A stretch of 64,000 nucleotides of DNA. Origin: Neobacillus jeddahensis. GTDB taxonomy: Bacteria; Bacillota; Bacilli; Bacillales; Cytobacillaceae. Within the stretch, counting starts at the first letter, position 1; every line of letters begins with the position of its first letter. Where the stretch lies: contig NZ_CCAS010000008.1 of the NCBI RefSeq assembly GCF_000612625.1, forward strand, positions 1 through 64,000, written 5' to 3'. Position numbers and translations under genes: made by a program. The notes beneath the pieces were generated by a model. The model was not told the origin of the DNA, made no database searches, and saw only the letters and a list, made by a program, of their open reading frames with translations. Shown piece by piece: positions 41,160 to 49,761 of this stretch.

Positions 41160-41600
41160 CTACAAATTTAGTTTTTCAATCGCCTTATCAATGAATTCCT
41201 GTAATTCTCGGTAGGTGGCCTCGTACATTTCCCGGCTGCCGCCATAAGGATCGACGACATCGTGATTGAACGGCTCACCGCCAAATTCCTTTAAGGTAAA
41301 CACTTTGCGGCCAGATTGCGGGAATTGCTGTTGAATCGCAAATTTATGGGACGCGGTCATGGTTAAAATCAAATCGGCCCAATCCACCTCGACCCCCGTT
41401 AGCATGCTCGAGCGATGATTGTGTGCAACGCCGTTGTCTTCCATCACCTGTTTCGCATGTGTAGAGGCCTCACTGCCATTGGCAGCATAAATGCCTGCCG
41501 ATTTCACTTCGAAGCCAGTGAGATTTTTATTTTTCAAAATAGCTTCAGCCATCGGACTTCGACATGTATTTCCCGTACATACAAACAATATATGCTTCAA
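41160..41600 (-). CDS. ywlE: Protein-arginine phosphatase
   Basis: Low-molecular-weight phosphatase of 146 residues. The P-loop FVCTGNTCRSP has catalytic Cys8 and a threonine at position 12, equivalent to Thr11 of B. subtilis YwlE, which gives specificity for phosphoarginine. The general acid is in VDPYGGS. YwlE opposes the McsB arginine kinase in protein quality control. Conserved location next to rpiB. Confidence 0.94.
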   Translation of the reverse strand: MKHILFVCTGNTCRSPMAEAILKNKNLTGFEVKSAGIYAANGSEASTHAKQVMEDNGVAHNHRSSMLTGVEVDWADLILTMTASHKFAIQQQFPQSGRKVFTLKEFGGEPFNHDVVDPYGGSREMYEATYRELQEFIDKAIEKLNL

Positions 41601-41685
41601 GCTGTTTGCCTCCTTTTGTTTTTATTATAAGGCTAAAGCTTCTTCCTATCCACTCTAGCAAAACGGCTCAAATAGCTATAAATGT

Positions 41686-41719
41686 AAAAAACCTCTCTCG
41701 AAAAATTCGAAAGAAGGTT
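41686..41719 (-). terminator. Terminator of mntP
   Basis: AACCTCTCTCGAA pairs with TTCGAAAGAAGGTT (one bulge), followed on the minus strand by a T run. Confidence 0.75.
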
Positions 41720-41758
41720 ATTTCAGCCATTGCCGTATGTAGTTTACTAGAGTAATGT

Positions 41759-42316
41759 TTACCAAAATGGCGTAAGCAGTTTTAGGCCAAACGCTAGTAA
41801 AATGGCACCACCGAGGGCTTCGCTGTACGTCCCAAGCCAGCCCTGCACCTTCCTACCCAAGAGCAGCCCTGCCCATGTTTGCACGGTGGCAACGATTCCG
41901 AAGCAGAGAATAACCATGATGGTTTTAGCCCCATATATCCCTAAGGTCAGTCCGACCGAAAAACTATCAAGGCTCACACTTAAGGCAAATAGTAAGAGAC
42001 CGAAGCCAGCTGGAGAAATGACCTTGTCTTCCCCTTCTTTTATCGTTGACCAAATCATTTGCACCCCGAGGACGATGAGAAGGACACCGCCGATAAAGGT
42101 GGCAAATATGCCAAATTTTTCTGATAAGAATTTCCCTGCCAGTACACCTACGAGCGGCATCCACACATGAAAAAAGCCGATCGTTAGGCCGATATAACAG
42201 ATTTTCCTAAGCCGCAGTTTGTACATCCCCATGCCAAGCCCAACTGAGAAGGCATCCATCCCTAGTGCAAATGCCATTACTATAAGTGTAATCAATTCAC
42301 CAACCATTTCAGACAT
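41759..42316 (-). CDS. mntP: Manganese efflux pump MntP
   Basis: Six-helix Mn2+ exporter of 185 residues. The two repeated halves show the acidic signatures [16 protein letters not shown] and [15 protein letters not shown], whose aspartates are needed for transport in the family. Gene equals ywlD of B. subtilis by position. No yybP-ykoY type manganese riboswitch could be made out in the 146-bp upstream gap. Confidence 0.92.
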   Translation of the reverse strand: MSEMVGELITLIVMAFALGMDAFSVGLGMGMYKLRLRKICYIGLTIGFFHVWMPLVGVLAGKFLSEKFGIFATFIGGVLLIVLGVQMIWSTIKEGEDKVISPAGFGLLLFALSVSLDSFSVGLTLGIYGAKTIMVILCFGIVATVQTWAGLLLGRKVQGWLGTYSEALGGAILLAFGLKLLTPFW

Positions 42317-42416
42317 CGATCCCTGCCCCCCCTTGGACTAACTATCTAAGCATATGCACGTCCAAACTATTTTAGAAGTGTGCAGGGGAAATCGGACCTT
42401 GGTGAAGCTTGTTCAT

Positions 42417-42453
42417 TATAAAAGCACCACGCCTCCCTTCGAGACATGGTGCT
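42417..42453 (-). terminator. Terminator of ywlC
   Basis: AGCACCA (42423-42429) pairs with TGGTGCT (42447-42453) with a short inner stem; A-rich to the left, T-rich in the transcript. Confidence 0.75.
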
Positions 42454-42462
42454 CCTACATTT

Positions 42463-43506
42463 TTATTCTGAAATTAGCTTATTGCCGGCCGCTTTTTGGA
42501 GGCGGTTCATGATGGCATTACCCACGCCCGTATTCGTGAACATTTCACTATAGATCACATCCACCTGCCCCTGATTGAAGCGGCGCAGCGTCTCATAAAG
42601 TGCCGCCGCCACCGTCTCCAGCTCCGCACGCCTGCCGCAGGCAAGCACAAGATCGGCCGAATATTGATCGACATTCTCCTCCGTCGTCAATACACCAACC
42701 TTTAAGCCTTCCTGCTGCTTTTCAGTGACTAGTTTTTGCAAAAATCCCGTGGTGCCTGACACCATAAAAAGTGGGGCATTCGGAGCATAGTGGCGATATT
42801 TCATCCCCGGTGCTTTCGGGCGGGCTGCCTCATCTGTTAAAGCGGCATCAACATGGACTTCGCCGACTACCTCGGCAAGCTGCTCGAGTGTCACGCCGCC
42901 AGGTCTTAAGATGACCGGGATCTCCTCCGTACAATCGACCACTGTAGATTCCACCCCCACTCCTGTTGGGCCGCCGTCAAATACACCTGCAATTTTCCCA
43001 TTTAAATCATCCAATACATGGGCCGCGGTCGTCGGGCTCGGTTTCCCTGAGCTGTTCGCACTCGGTGCCGCAATCGGCAGACCACATACCTCCAACAATG
43101 CCAGTGCAACTGGATGATCGGGCATGCGCACCGCCACCGTCGCCAAACCGGCCGTTGCTTTTTCCGACAGAACGCCTTCCTTCTTATTAAAAATAATCGT
43201 TAACGGCCCTGGCCAAAACGCATCCATCAGCTGCTCCGCCTTGTGAGGGACATCTGCAACAAATCTAGTAAGCTGCTGGCGATCAGCAATGTGAATAATT
43301 AACGGATTATCCCCAGGCCGCCCCTTCGCTTCATAAATCTTGGCAACTGCCTCATCACTTTCAGCATTGCCGCCCAACCCGTAAACGGTTTCCGTTGGCA
43401 GGGCAACCACCTCATTTTTTCGTAAAAAATCCGCTGCATCCACAACTTGTGGATTATTTTTGAGATTATCCACATAGTTATCCACTTTCCAAACTTTTGT
43501 GTTCAT
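42463..43506 (-). CDS. ywlC: L-threonylcarbamoyladenylate synthase (Sua5/YwlC)
   Basis: Makes the threonylcarbamoyl-AMP used for t6A in tRNA. The 347-residue product has the YrdC domain (KNEVVALPTETVYGLGGNA, SANSSGKPSPT, GVESTVVDC) and a C-terminal Sua5 domain joined by PGMKYRHYAP. AAAGGTGG precedes ATG 43506. Two oddities: residues VDNYVDN near the N-terminus are encoded by DnaA boxes, and MVSGT (about 248-252) is encoded by a dispersed hairpin repeat. Confidence 0.95.
   Translation of the reverse strand: MNTKVWKVDNYVDNLKNNPQVVDAADFLRKNEVVALPTETVYGLGGNAESDEAVAKIYEAKGRPGDNPLIIHIADRQQLTRFVADVPHKAEQLMDAFWPGPLTIIFNKKEGVLSEKATAGLATVAVRMPDHPVALALLEVCGLPIAAPSANSSGKPSPTTAAHVLDDLNGKIAGVFDGGPTGVGVESTVVDCTEEIPVILRPGGVTLEQLAEVVGEVHVDAALTDEAARPKAPGMKYRHYAPNAPLFMVSGTTGFLQKLVTEKQQEGLKVGVLTTEENVDQYSADLVLACGRRAELETVAAALYETLRRFNQGQVDVIYSEMFTNTGVGNAIMNRLQKAAGNKLISE
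42751..42763. repeat. Hairpin repeat inside ywlC
   Basis: Exact GGTGCCTGACACC within the coding sequence, read as Val-Ser-Gly-Thr in the Sua5 domain. Confidence 0.85.
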
Positions 43507-43728
43507 TGTTATCCACCTTTATCGGTTATGAATCTTTTATCGAATTTTGACGAATATAGACGGAAAGACTCATATTTTTTCACTAAGTATGTTTGAAAGT
43601 ATAAAAGAAGGTGGGTATAAAAACAAGGTTTATCCACAAATTGTGGATAACTTTGAATAAAAAGTGGATAACTTTGTGGATATATCCACAATTATATAGA
43701 AAATTTTAAAAACAACGAGTTATCCACA
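43448..43728. promoter_or_regulatory. DnaA-box cluster between ywlB-like gene and ywlC
   Basis: Ten boxes in 281 bp. Perfect TTATCCACA (or complement) at 43466-43474, 43630-43638, 43642-43650 and 43720-43728. One-mismatch boxes at 43448, 43478, 43509, 43663, 43675 and 43682. The cluster covers the 5' end of ywlC, the gap and the 3' end of the neighbouring gene. Confidence 0.85.
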
Positions 43729-44138
43729 TTTAAAACGTGTCGAATGTGTTCAGATTGGTAAAAATCCGGGGGTAACTCACCTCGACCCATTCGCTGGAAC
43801 CCCATTAATTCAAAAAACGGCAGGGTGACACCTTTATTAGTAGCCAAATACAAGCTTTTCATTCCTTTTTCTTTTGCTAACAGGACCATTTGATCAAATA
43901 AGATGAAAATCTCCTTCTCTGCTTGTCCAGGTGAAACGACAAGCGAGCGAAGCAATCCGCATTCACCAAATGCCTCCATCCCAAGTGAACCTCGAAGTGT
44001 TCCATCTTCATCTTCTAGCAATAAAAAATAGTCGACGGTTTCGGCAGTTAGTCCCTCCGTCCCAAGCTTTGCCCGTGATAGAAACGCTCGTAACGTTCCC
44101 AAATCCTGCTTATTTGCCTTCCGAATTAATGCTTGCAT
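43692..44138 (-). CDS. GNAT-family N-acetyltransferase, YwlB-like
   Basis: Predicted acetyltransferase of 148 residues. The N-terminal IRKANKQDLGTLRAFL and the central LRSLVVSPGQAEKEIFILF correspond to GNAT motif A; FFELMGFQRMGR is the typical C-terminal region. Position beside ywlC matches ywlB of B. subtilis. The last residues (NVDNSLF) are encoded across a DnaA box. Acceptor substrate unknown. Confidence 0.82.
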   Translation of the reverse strand: MQALIRKANKQDLGTLRAFLSRAKLGTEGLTAETVDYFLLLEDEDGTLRGSLGMEAFGECGLLRSLVVSPGQAEKEIFILFDQMVLLAKEKGMKSLYLATNKGVTLPFFELMGFQRMGRGELPPDFYQSEHIRHVLNVDNSLFLKFSI

Positions 44139-44229
44139 CCTTTTCCACCTCTTTTTTATGATTCTAGTCTATTAATATGAAATAAGAGGCTAAATAGAAC
44201 AGGAAGAATGGTGAATCTAGTATTTTTTT

Positions 44230-44268
44230 TCAAAAATAATAGAAGCCAGCCCATATTTGGACTGACTT
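44230..44268 (-). terminator. Terminator of the SFCGS/DUF4310-4312 operon
   Basis: AAGCCAGCCC pairs with GGACTGACTT (two G-T pairs), then a T-rich stretch on the minus strand. Confidence 0.6.
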
Positions 44269-44298
44269 GATCTTATTTATTCCTTTTGATTAGCTTTC

Positions 44299-45018
44299 CT
44301 ACCACTTCATTGATAACAACTGTTCGATATATTCTGGTCTAGTCTTACCTGTTTCCTTATCAATTAAAGAAGTATATAAGTGCGGAATAACCACCTCTGA
44401 ACCACTATCTAAACAGGTTTTGACAATCGCTTCTACATTCTCTAAGGATATACCTCCTGTAGGTTCAAAGTACTTAATTCCAACTGCTGCTGCTGCCTTA
44501 GCCATAGCGGCTACCTCATCTAAGCGTTTGTCACCATCAATTGGGTAAAACTTGATAGAATGAACACCCATCTCAGCTAACATTGTCGCAGCTAATTCAC
44601 AAGAAACCGTTTCTTTAAATTTAGAGCTGTCAGGACCTGTTGAAATCATTACTTTGCCTGGGGTGCCTGTCGGTTCAATGACCGCATTTACGATTGTATC
44701 TGTTGCACCTAGCTCTTCCATTCTCCCCAAAGTATAGGCAGAGGCAGGATATACTTGATTAATATGATTGGGAATTGTCTGTGCCGAAACGTCTGCTACC
44801 TTTCTCCATTGGACAGGGTCTGCTGCACCTAACCCAACAGAAACGGGGATGTTATTTTCTTTATAACGTTTCACTTCTTCAATGGCACTGTCAACATCCG
44901 GGAAGGATTTAACCATTAATCCAATAAGGACACGGTCGCCACCGACATTGATGAGTTCCTTCGCATTGTCCACATCTTTTGCTAAACAATTAAAAATTAC
45001 TTGATGTTTATCGAACAT
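44299..45018 (-). CDS. KDPG-type aldolase, DgaF-like
   Basis: Predicted 2-dehydro-3-deoxy-phosphogluconate aldolase, which would split the 6-phospho keto-acid into pyruvate and glyceraldehyde 3-phosphate. The 239-residue barrel matches the KDGP-aldolase family of Salmonella DgaF: DRVLIGLMVKSFPDVD, NHINQVYPASAY, the lysine-bearing HSIKFYPIDGDKRL and KYFEPTGGISLENV. It overlaps the upstream lyase gene by 11 nt, so the two last steps are coupled. Last gene of the operon. Confidence 0.85.
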   Translation of the reverse strand: MFDKHQVIFNCLAKDVDNAKELINVGGDRVLIGLMVKSFPDVDSAIEEVKRYKENNIPVSVGLGAADPVQWRKVADVSAQTIPNHINQVYPASAYTLGRMEELGATDTIVNAVIEPTGTPGKVMISTGPDSSKFKETVSCELAATMLAEMGVHSIKFYPIDGDKRLDEVAAMAKAAAAVGIKYFEPTGGISLENVEAIVKTCLDSGSEVVIPHLYTSLIDKETGKTRPEYIEQLLSMKW

Positions 45019-46132
45019 TATTTTCCTTTGCCTCCTTGATGATGCTCATAATCTGATCTGCAATAATATCCTCTTGTCCAAGTAATAATGGACGCGGATC
45101 GACTGATAAAATTCCTACGTTGACATAATGATGACGTAAATAAATAGCTGGATTGCCGGATTCAAGCTGATGCAATATCCGTTCTGCCGTCATACCCGCT
45201 TCTTTCTTTACTTCAATTTGGGCTCGATAAATAGGACGACCTGCTTCATCTTGTTTAATTGAACAGGATAGCCCTTCTACTTTATTAAGTCTATCGCAAA
45301 GATTTGTCATCCGGCTGATTTGCTCGTCTACCCGATCATCTTTATCAGGATATTGATTTAACGCGGTAATGAGCCCAGCAATTGCTTCTTTCCCGACCTT
45401 CATCGCTCTGCCAATTCCCTTATATTGCTTGCGGGCTGCTTCCATAAAATGCCCTTTCCCACAAATAAATCCTGATGTAGGGCCTTCTAATGCTTTACCA
45501 CCGCTGTAGATAATGATATCAGCCCCCATTGCATAGTACTTTTTAAAGTCATTTTCTGCTGCCGCATCAATAATGAATGGAATACTGTGTTTTTTTGCAA
45601 TGCTCATCATCGCTTCAATTGACTGCATTCCCTTTTGAACAGCATGATGTGACTTAATATAAAGGAGTGCTGCTGTTTTTTCGGTAATTGCTTCTTCGAT
45701 ATGGTCACACTCCACCTTATTTGCACTGCCTACTTCAACGACATGCCCGCCTCCCAGGCGAATCATTTGATCAATACTACCGCCAAAATGGACGTTTTGA
45801 CCTTTTTGAATAATAATTTCATTTTTTAAGCCTTCTGAATTTGGCATTCTTTCAATTAAGCTTAGATTTTTGCCTGCAATTACTGATGCGATTGAAATGG
45901 CAATTCCAGCTGCTGCACCAACCGTTGGGCAGCCATCCTCCGCACCCGTATGGTGAGCAATAACGGTACCGGCATATTGAATTAATTCATCAATATCGAC
46001 GTAGTCCTGGGCAGCCGCTTTTAAGGCATTGCCAATTTCATCGGTTACAGCCGAAGCGCCCAATGCGGTCATTTTGCCACTTGCATTAATAATTTTTTTT
46101 AAACCAAAATTTTCGAATAAACTAGTTGTCAT
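45008..46132 (-). CDS. PLP-dependent ammonia-lyase, DgaE-like
   Basis: Fold-type I PLP enzyme of 374 residues, related to SelA and to D-glucosaminate-6-phosphate ammonia-lyase (DgaE). The PLP lysine is in IIYSGGKALEGPTSGF (Lys213) and the ring-binding aspartate in PFIIDAAAEND (Asp189); IINASGKMTALGAS is the family N-terminus. The expected reaction is elimination of ammonia from an amino-sugar-acid phosphate, giving the keto-acid for the DgaF-like aldolase. The substrate is inferred from the pair of enzymes. It lies 7 nt after the DUF4310 gene. Confidence 0.85.
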   Translation of the reverse strand: MTTSLFENFGLKKIINASGKMTALGASAVTDEIGNALKAAAQDYVDIDELIQYAGTVIAHHTGAEDGCPTVGAAAGIAISIASVIAGKNLSLIERMPNSEGLKNEIIIQKGQNVHFGGSIDQMIRLGGGHVVEVGSANKVECDHIEEAITEKTAALLYIKSHHAVQKGMQSIEAMMSIAKKHSIPFIIDAAAENDFKKYYAMGADIIIYSGGKALEGPTSGFICGKGHFMEAARKQYKGIGRAMKVGKEAIAGLITALNQYPDKDDRVDEQISRMTNLCDRLNKVEGLSCSIKQDEAGRPIYRAQIEVKKEAGMTAERILHQLESGNPAIYLRHHYVNVGILSVDPRPLLLGQEDIIADQIMSIIKEAKENNVR

Positions 46133-46139
46133 TTTACTA

Positions 46140-46793
46140 TCACTCCAAAGTTATTGGGAAAATTGCCCCAAGAATCATCGCACCTAAAATGGCGCCACCG
46201 GCTACTGGTTTTTTCCAAACATAAAAGATTGCCGCTCCGATAATGGATCCTAGACCGATTGGAATCGATGCTCCACAAGCTGATAGAACAATTAGCGGAC
46301 CCAGAAACCTTCCTGATTGGTTACCAGCTCCCATCATGACATCCGAACCAAAAGTTGAATTTGCCTTTCCAACTGTGAATTTTTTCAATCCAATCACTGC
46401 ATAACCAACCAATAATCCTAAAACTGCCCCGGTTAAAAGGGATAACGGGAAATTGCTGATTGGGGTAACAAAACCTGCACCGAGCATTAACGCAGGTACA
46501 CCAATACCAAGACCTGTTTGCAATGAGCCGCCAATATCCAAGATACCGACTAGCGAGCCTTCTAAAACACGGGCAAATAAGAAACTGGCACCAAATGCCG
46601 CTGCTGCGCCGTATCCTCCACCCTCGATTCCTGCCTGAAGCATGGCCACAATGGCCACATCATTGAATGCACCGATATGGTGGACATAGTACATATGAGT
46701 TCCAGCAAATATTCCCGCTGATAAAAACGCTACAAAGATAGGAAATGACCAATCTGCGTACCAAAAGCCTTTTAGATTGACTTGTGATTCCAT
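46140..46793 (-). CDS. DUF4310-type membrane protein, candidate transporter subunit
   Basis: A 217-residue protein with about six hydrophobic segments (FPIFVAFLSAGIFAGTHMYY, ALMLGAGFVTPISNFPLSLL, LIVLSACGASIPIGLGSIIG, GAILGAMILGAIFPITL) and many glycines. I recognise it as DUF4310 from co-occurrence and character; no function is established. It follows the DUF4311 gene by 3 nt. Glycine-rich helices and adjacency to a second membrane protein suggest a two-component permease. Confidence 0.75.
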   Translation of the reverse strand: MESQVNLKGFWYADWSFPIFVAFLSAGIFAGTHMYYVHHIGAFNDVAIVAMLQAGIEGGGYGAAAAFGASFLFARVLEGSLVGILDIGGSLQTGLGIGVPALMLGAGFVTPISNFPLSLLTGAVLGLLVGYAVIGLKKFTVGKANSTFGSDVMMGAGNQSGRFLGPLIVLSACGASIPIGLGSIIGAAIFYVWKKPVAGGAILGAMILGAIFPITLE

Positions 46794-46796
46794 ATA

Positions 46797-47582
46797 CTAT
46801 TTTCCTCCTCCGCTAATAAGATTGTGTAAATCTTTTAATCCGGTTGGTACGTCTACATGTATACTTGTAAGGAAATTCATATCGAATCCTCGGAAAAATC
46901 CACTTAAAACGAATAAAATAATAACTGAGATTAACAAAGTTTTCGTTACACGGTTCCAACCGCCATCATCGACACCTTTACCAATCAAAATTCCAAGAAC
47001 CACCCCAGGAACGGCATTCCCCATAATGAGGTGGGCAAGTCCGCCGAAAATAGTCCCCCACATACCAGAACGTTTTCCTGCATCCAATGCTGCAAGCCAG
47101 AAAATGACAGGCATAACAGGGTTGATTAACAGGTTTGCTGCCGGCACTAATACTTTAACAGCAATCGCCTGCATCGATTCTGGAATGGCCGAAGCCGTAG
47201 AATTCAAAAATGCTACCACAATGGCCCCAATGACTGCACCGACAATCGCCATTTTTTTGGGATTGTGTAAAGTATCTTCCACTCTTTTCCCTCTACCAAT
47301 CAGAAATGCAGCTGCCCAGTTCGGAATAATCCGATGGTCAACGTCTTGCGTAAATGCCCCTGCACCAACAGCGGACGCCCAAGCATTAAAGAAAAATCCT
47401 AAACCGAAGGAAAAGTGGGATACAGCGTCACCTGCACAGGCATTTAATTCCCCCAATGTTCTAAATGCGCCCATACCTTGAACCTTTGGAGCATGGAACA
47501 TCCGTGCAGCACCGGCCCCGACGCCAAATCCAACCAACCCCCCAATAATAAGCGATTTGAATAAAATCGTTAGAAATACCAT
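46797..47582 (-). CDS. DUF4311-type membrane protein, candidate transporter subunit
   Basis: A 261-residue protein with about six hydrophobic segments (IIGGLVGFGVGAGAARMF, AIVGAVIGAIVVAFLNS, PVMPVIFWLAALDAGKRSG, LLISVIILFVLSGFFRG) and a conserved polar stretch GELNACAGDAVSHFSFG. Recognised as DUF4311. It is cotranscribed with DUF4310, DUF4312 and SFCGS genes, a combination also seen in other Firmicutes and enterobacteria. Probably the second membrane half of an uncharacterised uptake system. Confidence 0.75.
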   Translation of the reverse strand: MVFLTILFKSLIIGGLVGFGVGAGAARMFHAPKVQGMGAFRTLGELNACAGDAVSHFSFGLGFFFNAWASAVGAGAFTQDVDHRIIPNWAAAFLIGRGKRVEDTLHNPKKMAIVGAVIGAIVVAFLNSTASAIPESMQAIAVKVLVPAANLLINPVMPVIFWLAALDAGKRSGMWGTIFGGLAHLIMGNAVPGVVLGILIGKGVDDGGWNRVTKTLLISVIILFVLSGFFRGFDMNFLTSIHVDVPTGLKDLHNLISGGGK

Positions 47583-47597
47583 GAATTCATCTCCCTA

Positions 47598-47912
47598 CTA
47601 TCTTTTCTTTTCTCTAAATTCAATTTTTTCGGTTTCTAATAGGAACAAATCCACTTCAATATCCATCAAAAGCTTAAATTGGCTTCTTTTTCTTGGGAAA
47701 AAGAAAAGTAAAAACCGCTCCGTATAGGTTTCCTCAATCGCTTCTACAATTTCGATATTGATTGGCTCAATGCGGATAATCATCCCATTTAATTCAGCGT
47801 TCACTTTTTTTTGAATTTTCCCAAGTGCAGTCGCAATCGCATGTTCTTTGGATTGTCCTTTTCCTTCAATTCGAACCTTATGAACTAATTTTTTATACAT
47901 GGAATTATCCAT
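47598..47912 (-). CDS. DUF4312-type small cytoplasmic protein
   Basis: A 104-residue soluble protein without membrane segments; KVRIEGKGQSKEHAIATAL followed by amphipathic strands and a basic C-terminus (FREKKR). Recognised as DUF4312. It overlaps the SFCGS gene by 8 nt and precedes DUF4311 by 15 nt, so it may be a cytoplasmic partner of the membrane pair. No function is known. Confidence 0.72.
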   Translation of the reverse strand: MDNSMYKKLVHKVRIEGKGQSKEHAIATALGKIQKKVNAELNGMIIRIEPINIEIVEAIEETYTERFLLFFFPRKRSQFKLLMDIEVDLFLLETEKIEFREKKR

Positions 47913-48264
47913 TTACTTTCAAATACTCCTCAGTAATTCTTTTTCCAAGTTCCTCCACATCCATAAATCCAAAGCCTAACACTTTCACACCATCACGAAT
48001 AGCCGTAATTCCTTCTTCAATCGAACGCATTCCGTATCTTGCCTTGTAACCATATTTTGTTTGCGCTGTAATCGCACCAGCTCCACCGCTTCCACAGAAA
48101 GAGATTCCAATCGTGGCGTTTTTCGCATTCATTTCGTCTCCCAACCGCATATCTGCACCGAATCCACTTACAACAATTGCCTTCCCACCAGCAGCTTCTA
48201 CACCTTTTGCGACATTTTGCCCTTTTCCTAAACGATCCCCAATGACTACTACTACTTCACTCAT
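47905..48264 (-). CDS. Glycine-rich SFCGS family protein (YhfU/DUF2620-like)
   Basis: A 119-residue cytoplasmic protein named for its motif ISFCGSGGAGAITAQ (Cys57). The N-terminal VVVVIGDRLGKGQNVAKGVEAAGG looks like a Rossmann-type strand-turn-helix. The cysteine loop followed by small residues recalls the phosphocysteine loop of PTS EIIB proteins (CGTGIATS in this window), but placed centrally; that comparison is my inference. First of four adjacent genes (SFCGS, DUF4312, DUF4311, DUF4310) of unknown role. Confidence 0.78.
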   Translation of the reverse strand: MSEVVVVIGDRLGKGQNVAKGVEAAGGKAIVVSGFGADMRLGDEMNAKNATIGISFCGSGGAGAITAQTKYGYKARYGMRSIEEGITAIRDGVKVLGFGFMDVEELGKRITEEYLKVNG

Positions 48265-48285
48265 GTTCTATTCCTCCGTTAATGA

Positions 48286-48627
48286 TCAATTTTGTTTTGC
48301 TACTTCAAAATGAATGGATAGTAAATATACTTCGTCTTCTTCTAAATTTTCCAGCGATTCTTTTACCTTCCTTGCCATACTAAGTGACTCACTAGAGATT
48401 CCAGCAAACAAGTCTCGGTCGATTGGCGCAAGCTTTTCACTTGTTAATGAACGATGAACCATTGCCGATAGATGTGAGAGCACGGATAATTGTTGAACAT
48501 CTGTCATAAAGATATTTTCAGATTTGCAGAGCTCCTGTGATAGGTCAAATACCTGTTCACAACGTTTTATGTCTCCGCTTTTCATCATGATTTCTTTGAT
48601 TTCTTGGGATGCATTTTCAATATTCAT
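48286..48627 (-). CDS. Single-PRD regulatory protein (YhfY-like)
   Basis: A 113-residue protein that appears to be one PTS-regulation domain without a DNA-binding part. Candidate phosphorylatable histidines lie in VLSHLSAMVHRSL (about residues 52-58) and LLSIHFEVAKQ near the end. It overlaps the metallohydrolase stop by 4 nt (ATGA). A free PRD could relay PTS phosphorylation state to the neighbouring regulator or transporter. Confidence 0.72.
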   Translation of the reverse strand: MNIENASQEIKEIMMKSGDIKRCEQVFDLSQELCKSENIFMTDVQQLSVLSHLSAMVHRSLTSEKLAPIDRDLFAGISSESLSMARKVKESLENLEEDEVYLLSIHFEVAKQN

Positions 48628-49745
48628 TTTGATTCAAAAACAACCTTTCCTTGTCGTAACGTTAAATGTGGGACCATCAGTTTGTTAACTTTCATTTGCT
48701 CACCATGTGAGTCAATCAGCGTTTCATCCTGGTTTACTATTTTGAAGACGGTTACATCAGCGCGTGTTCCGTGCTGCAAACTACCTTGCTCCGCTAAAGC
48801 TAATGCTAGTTTAGGTCTCAATGTAACAGAAGCAACAACTTCTTCTAAGGAATATCCGATGGCGAGCAGCTTTGACATGGTTGTCATCAGGCTGCCAACC
48901 GGTTTATCGTAGTTTCCTATATAAATATCGGTACTTGTTGAAAATGGATATTGGTACTTTTCCTTATATTTCTTCATCGTTTGAAACGAAAAGCTGGAGG
49001 TTCCATGCCCAACATCAAATAATACTCCCCGTTCAATCGCCTCAAACGCTTCATTAATCAATCTATCATCCTTACTTAAAATACCGCCTTTTTTTCCATG
49101 AAAGGCATGGGTGACGATATCCCCTTTTGTTAATAAGGGTAAAATTTCTGTTATTTCAGGGGGGGCATTCCCGATATGAACCATAATCGGCAAATTCGCT
49201 TCATTTGCTAGTTTCCTTGCATATTCTAATGGCTTGATTCCATTGTCTTTAACAACCGAAGCACTCATTCTTGCTTTTAATCCCACAATATTTTTCTCGT
49301 TTGCAAGAATTTCTTGCAGCTCGTCTAAGGTCGTCAACTCATCCATGTCTGCCAATTCAGACAGTCCATTGCACAGGCCCTTTCGTGAAATGTTGATAAA
49401 GGAAAGAACCTCCGTTTGATTCGGCTCTATAATCGTCTTTCTAAAGGAGGAATAGTCGTCGATACCTGAGCTTCCTGCATCCACAATGGTTGTTACCCCC
49501 TGGTCAATTCCTACTTTATCAGCATTGATGCCAAGTTCAGTTTTCGCTTCAAACACATGGACATGCATATCGATAAAACCTGGTGAAACATAGCTGCCTT
49601 CCACATCAATTTCAGTTTTATGATCGGAATCAATTTCTTCTAAACTAGCAAATTTCCCATCAACAATGTATACATCTTCTTTAACGATGTTTTTCTTCTC
49701 AGGATCGATGACCCATCCATTTTTCAAAACAATTGTTTCACACAT
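48624..49745 (-). CDS. Amidohydrolase/deacetylase-family metallohydrolase
   Basis: A 373-residue enzyme of the dihydroorotase/deacetylase type. Metal ligands: GFIDMHVHVFE (His61, His63), a carboxylated lysine in VGLKARMS (Lys157), MVHIGN (His190), THAFHG (His213 region) and STDIYIG (Asp). It resembles EF_0837-type proteins encoded beside DgaE/DgaF homologues. It may deacylate an N-acyl amino sugar acid to feed the lyase; not proven. Start taken at ATG 49745 (MCETIV); ATG 49757 is possible, and neither has a strong ribosome site. Confidence 0.82.
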   Translation of the reverse strand: MCETIVLKNGWVIDPEKKNIVKEDVYIVDGKFASLEEIDSDHKTEIDVEGSYVSPGFIDMHVHVFEAKTELGINADKVGIDQGVTTIVDAGSSGIDDYSSFRKTIIEPNQTEVLSFINISRKGLCNGLSELADMDELTTLDELQEILANEKNIVGLKARMSASVVKDNGIKPLEYARKLANEANLPIMVHIGNAPPEITEILPLLTKGDIVTHAFHGKKGGILSKDDRLINEAFEAIERGVLFDVGHGTSSFSFQTMKKYKEKYQYPFSTSTDIYIGNYDKPVGSLMTTMSKLLAIGYSLEEVVASVTLRPKLALALAEQGSLQHGTRADVTVFKIVNQDETLIDSHGEQMKVNKLMVPHLTLRQGKVVFESK

Positions 49746-49761
49746 CCATTTTCGCATCCAA

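Noticed and set aside
42317-42462. Possible yybP-ykoY manganese riboswitch before mntP
   Set aside because: The gap is mostly the ywlC terminator and I cannot find the conserved riboswitch core.
43509-43691. 60-codon minus-strand frame between ywlB-like gene and ywlC
   Set aside because: It consists of the DnaA-box region; no ribosome site, and the composition follows the repeated boxes.
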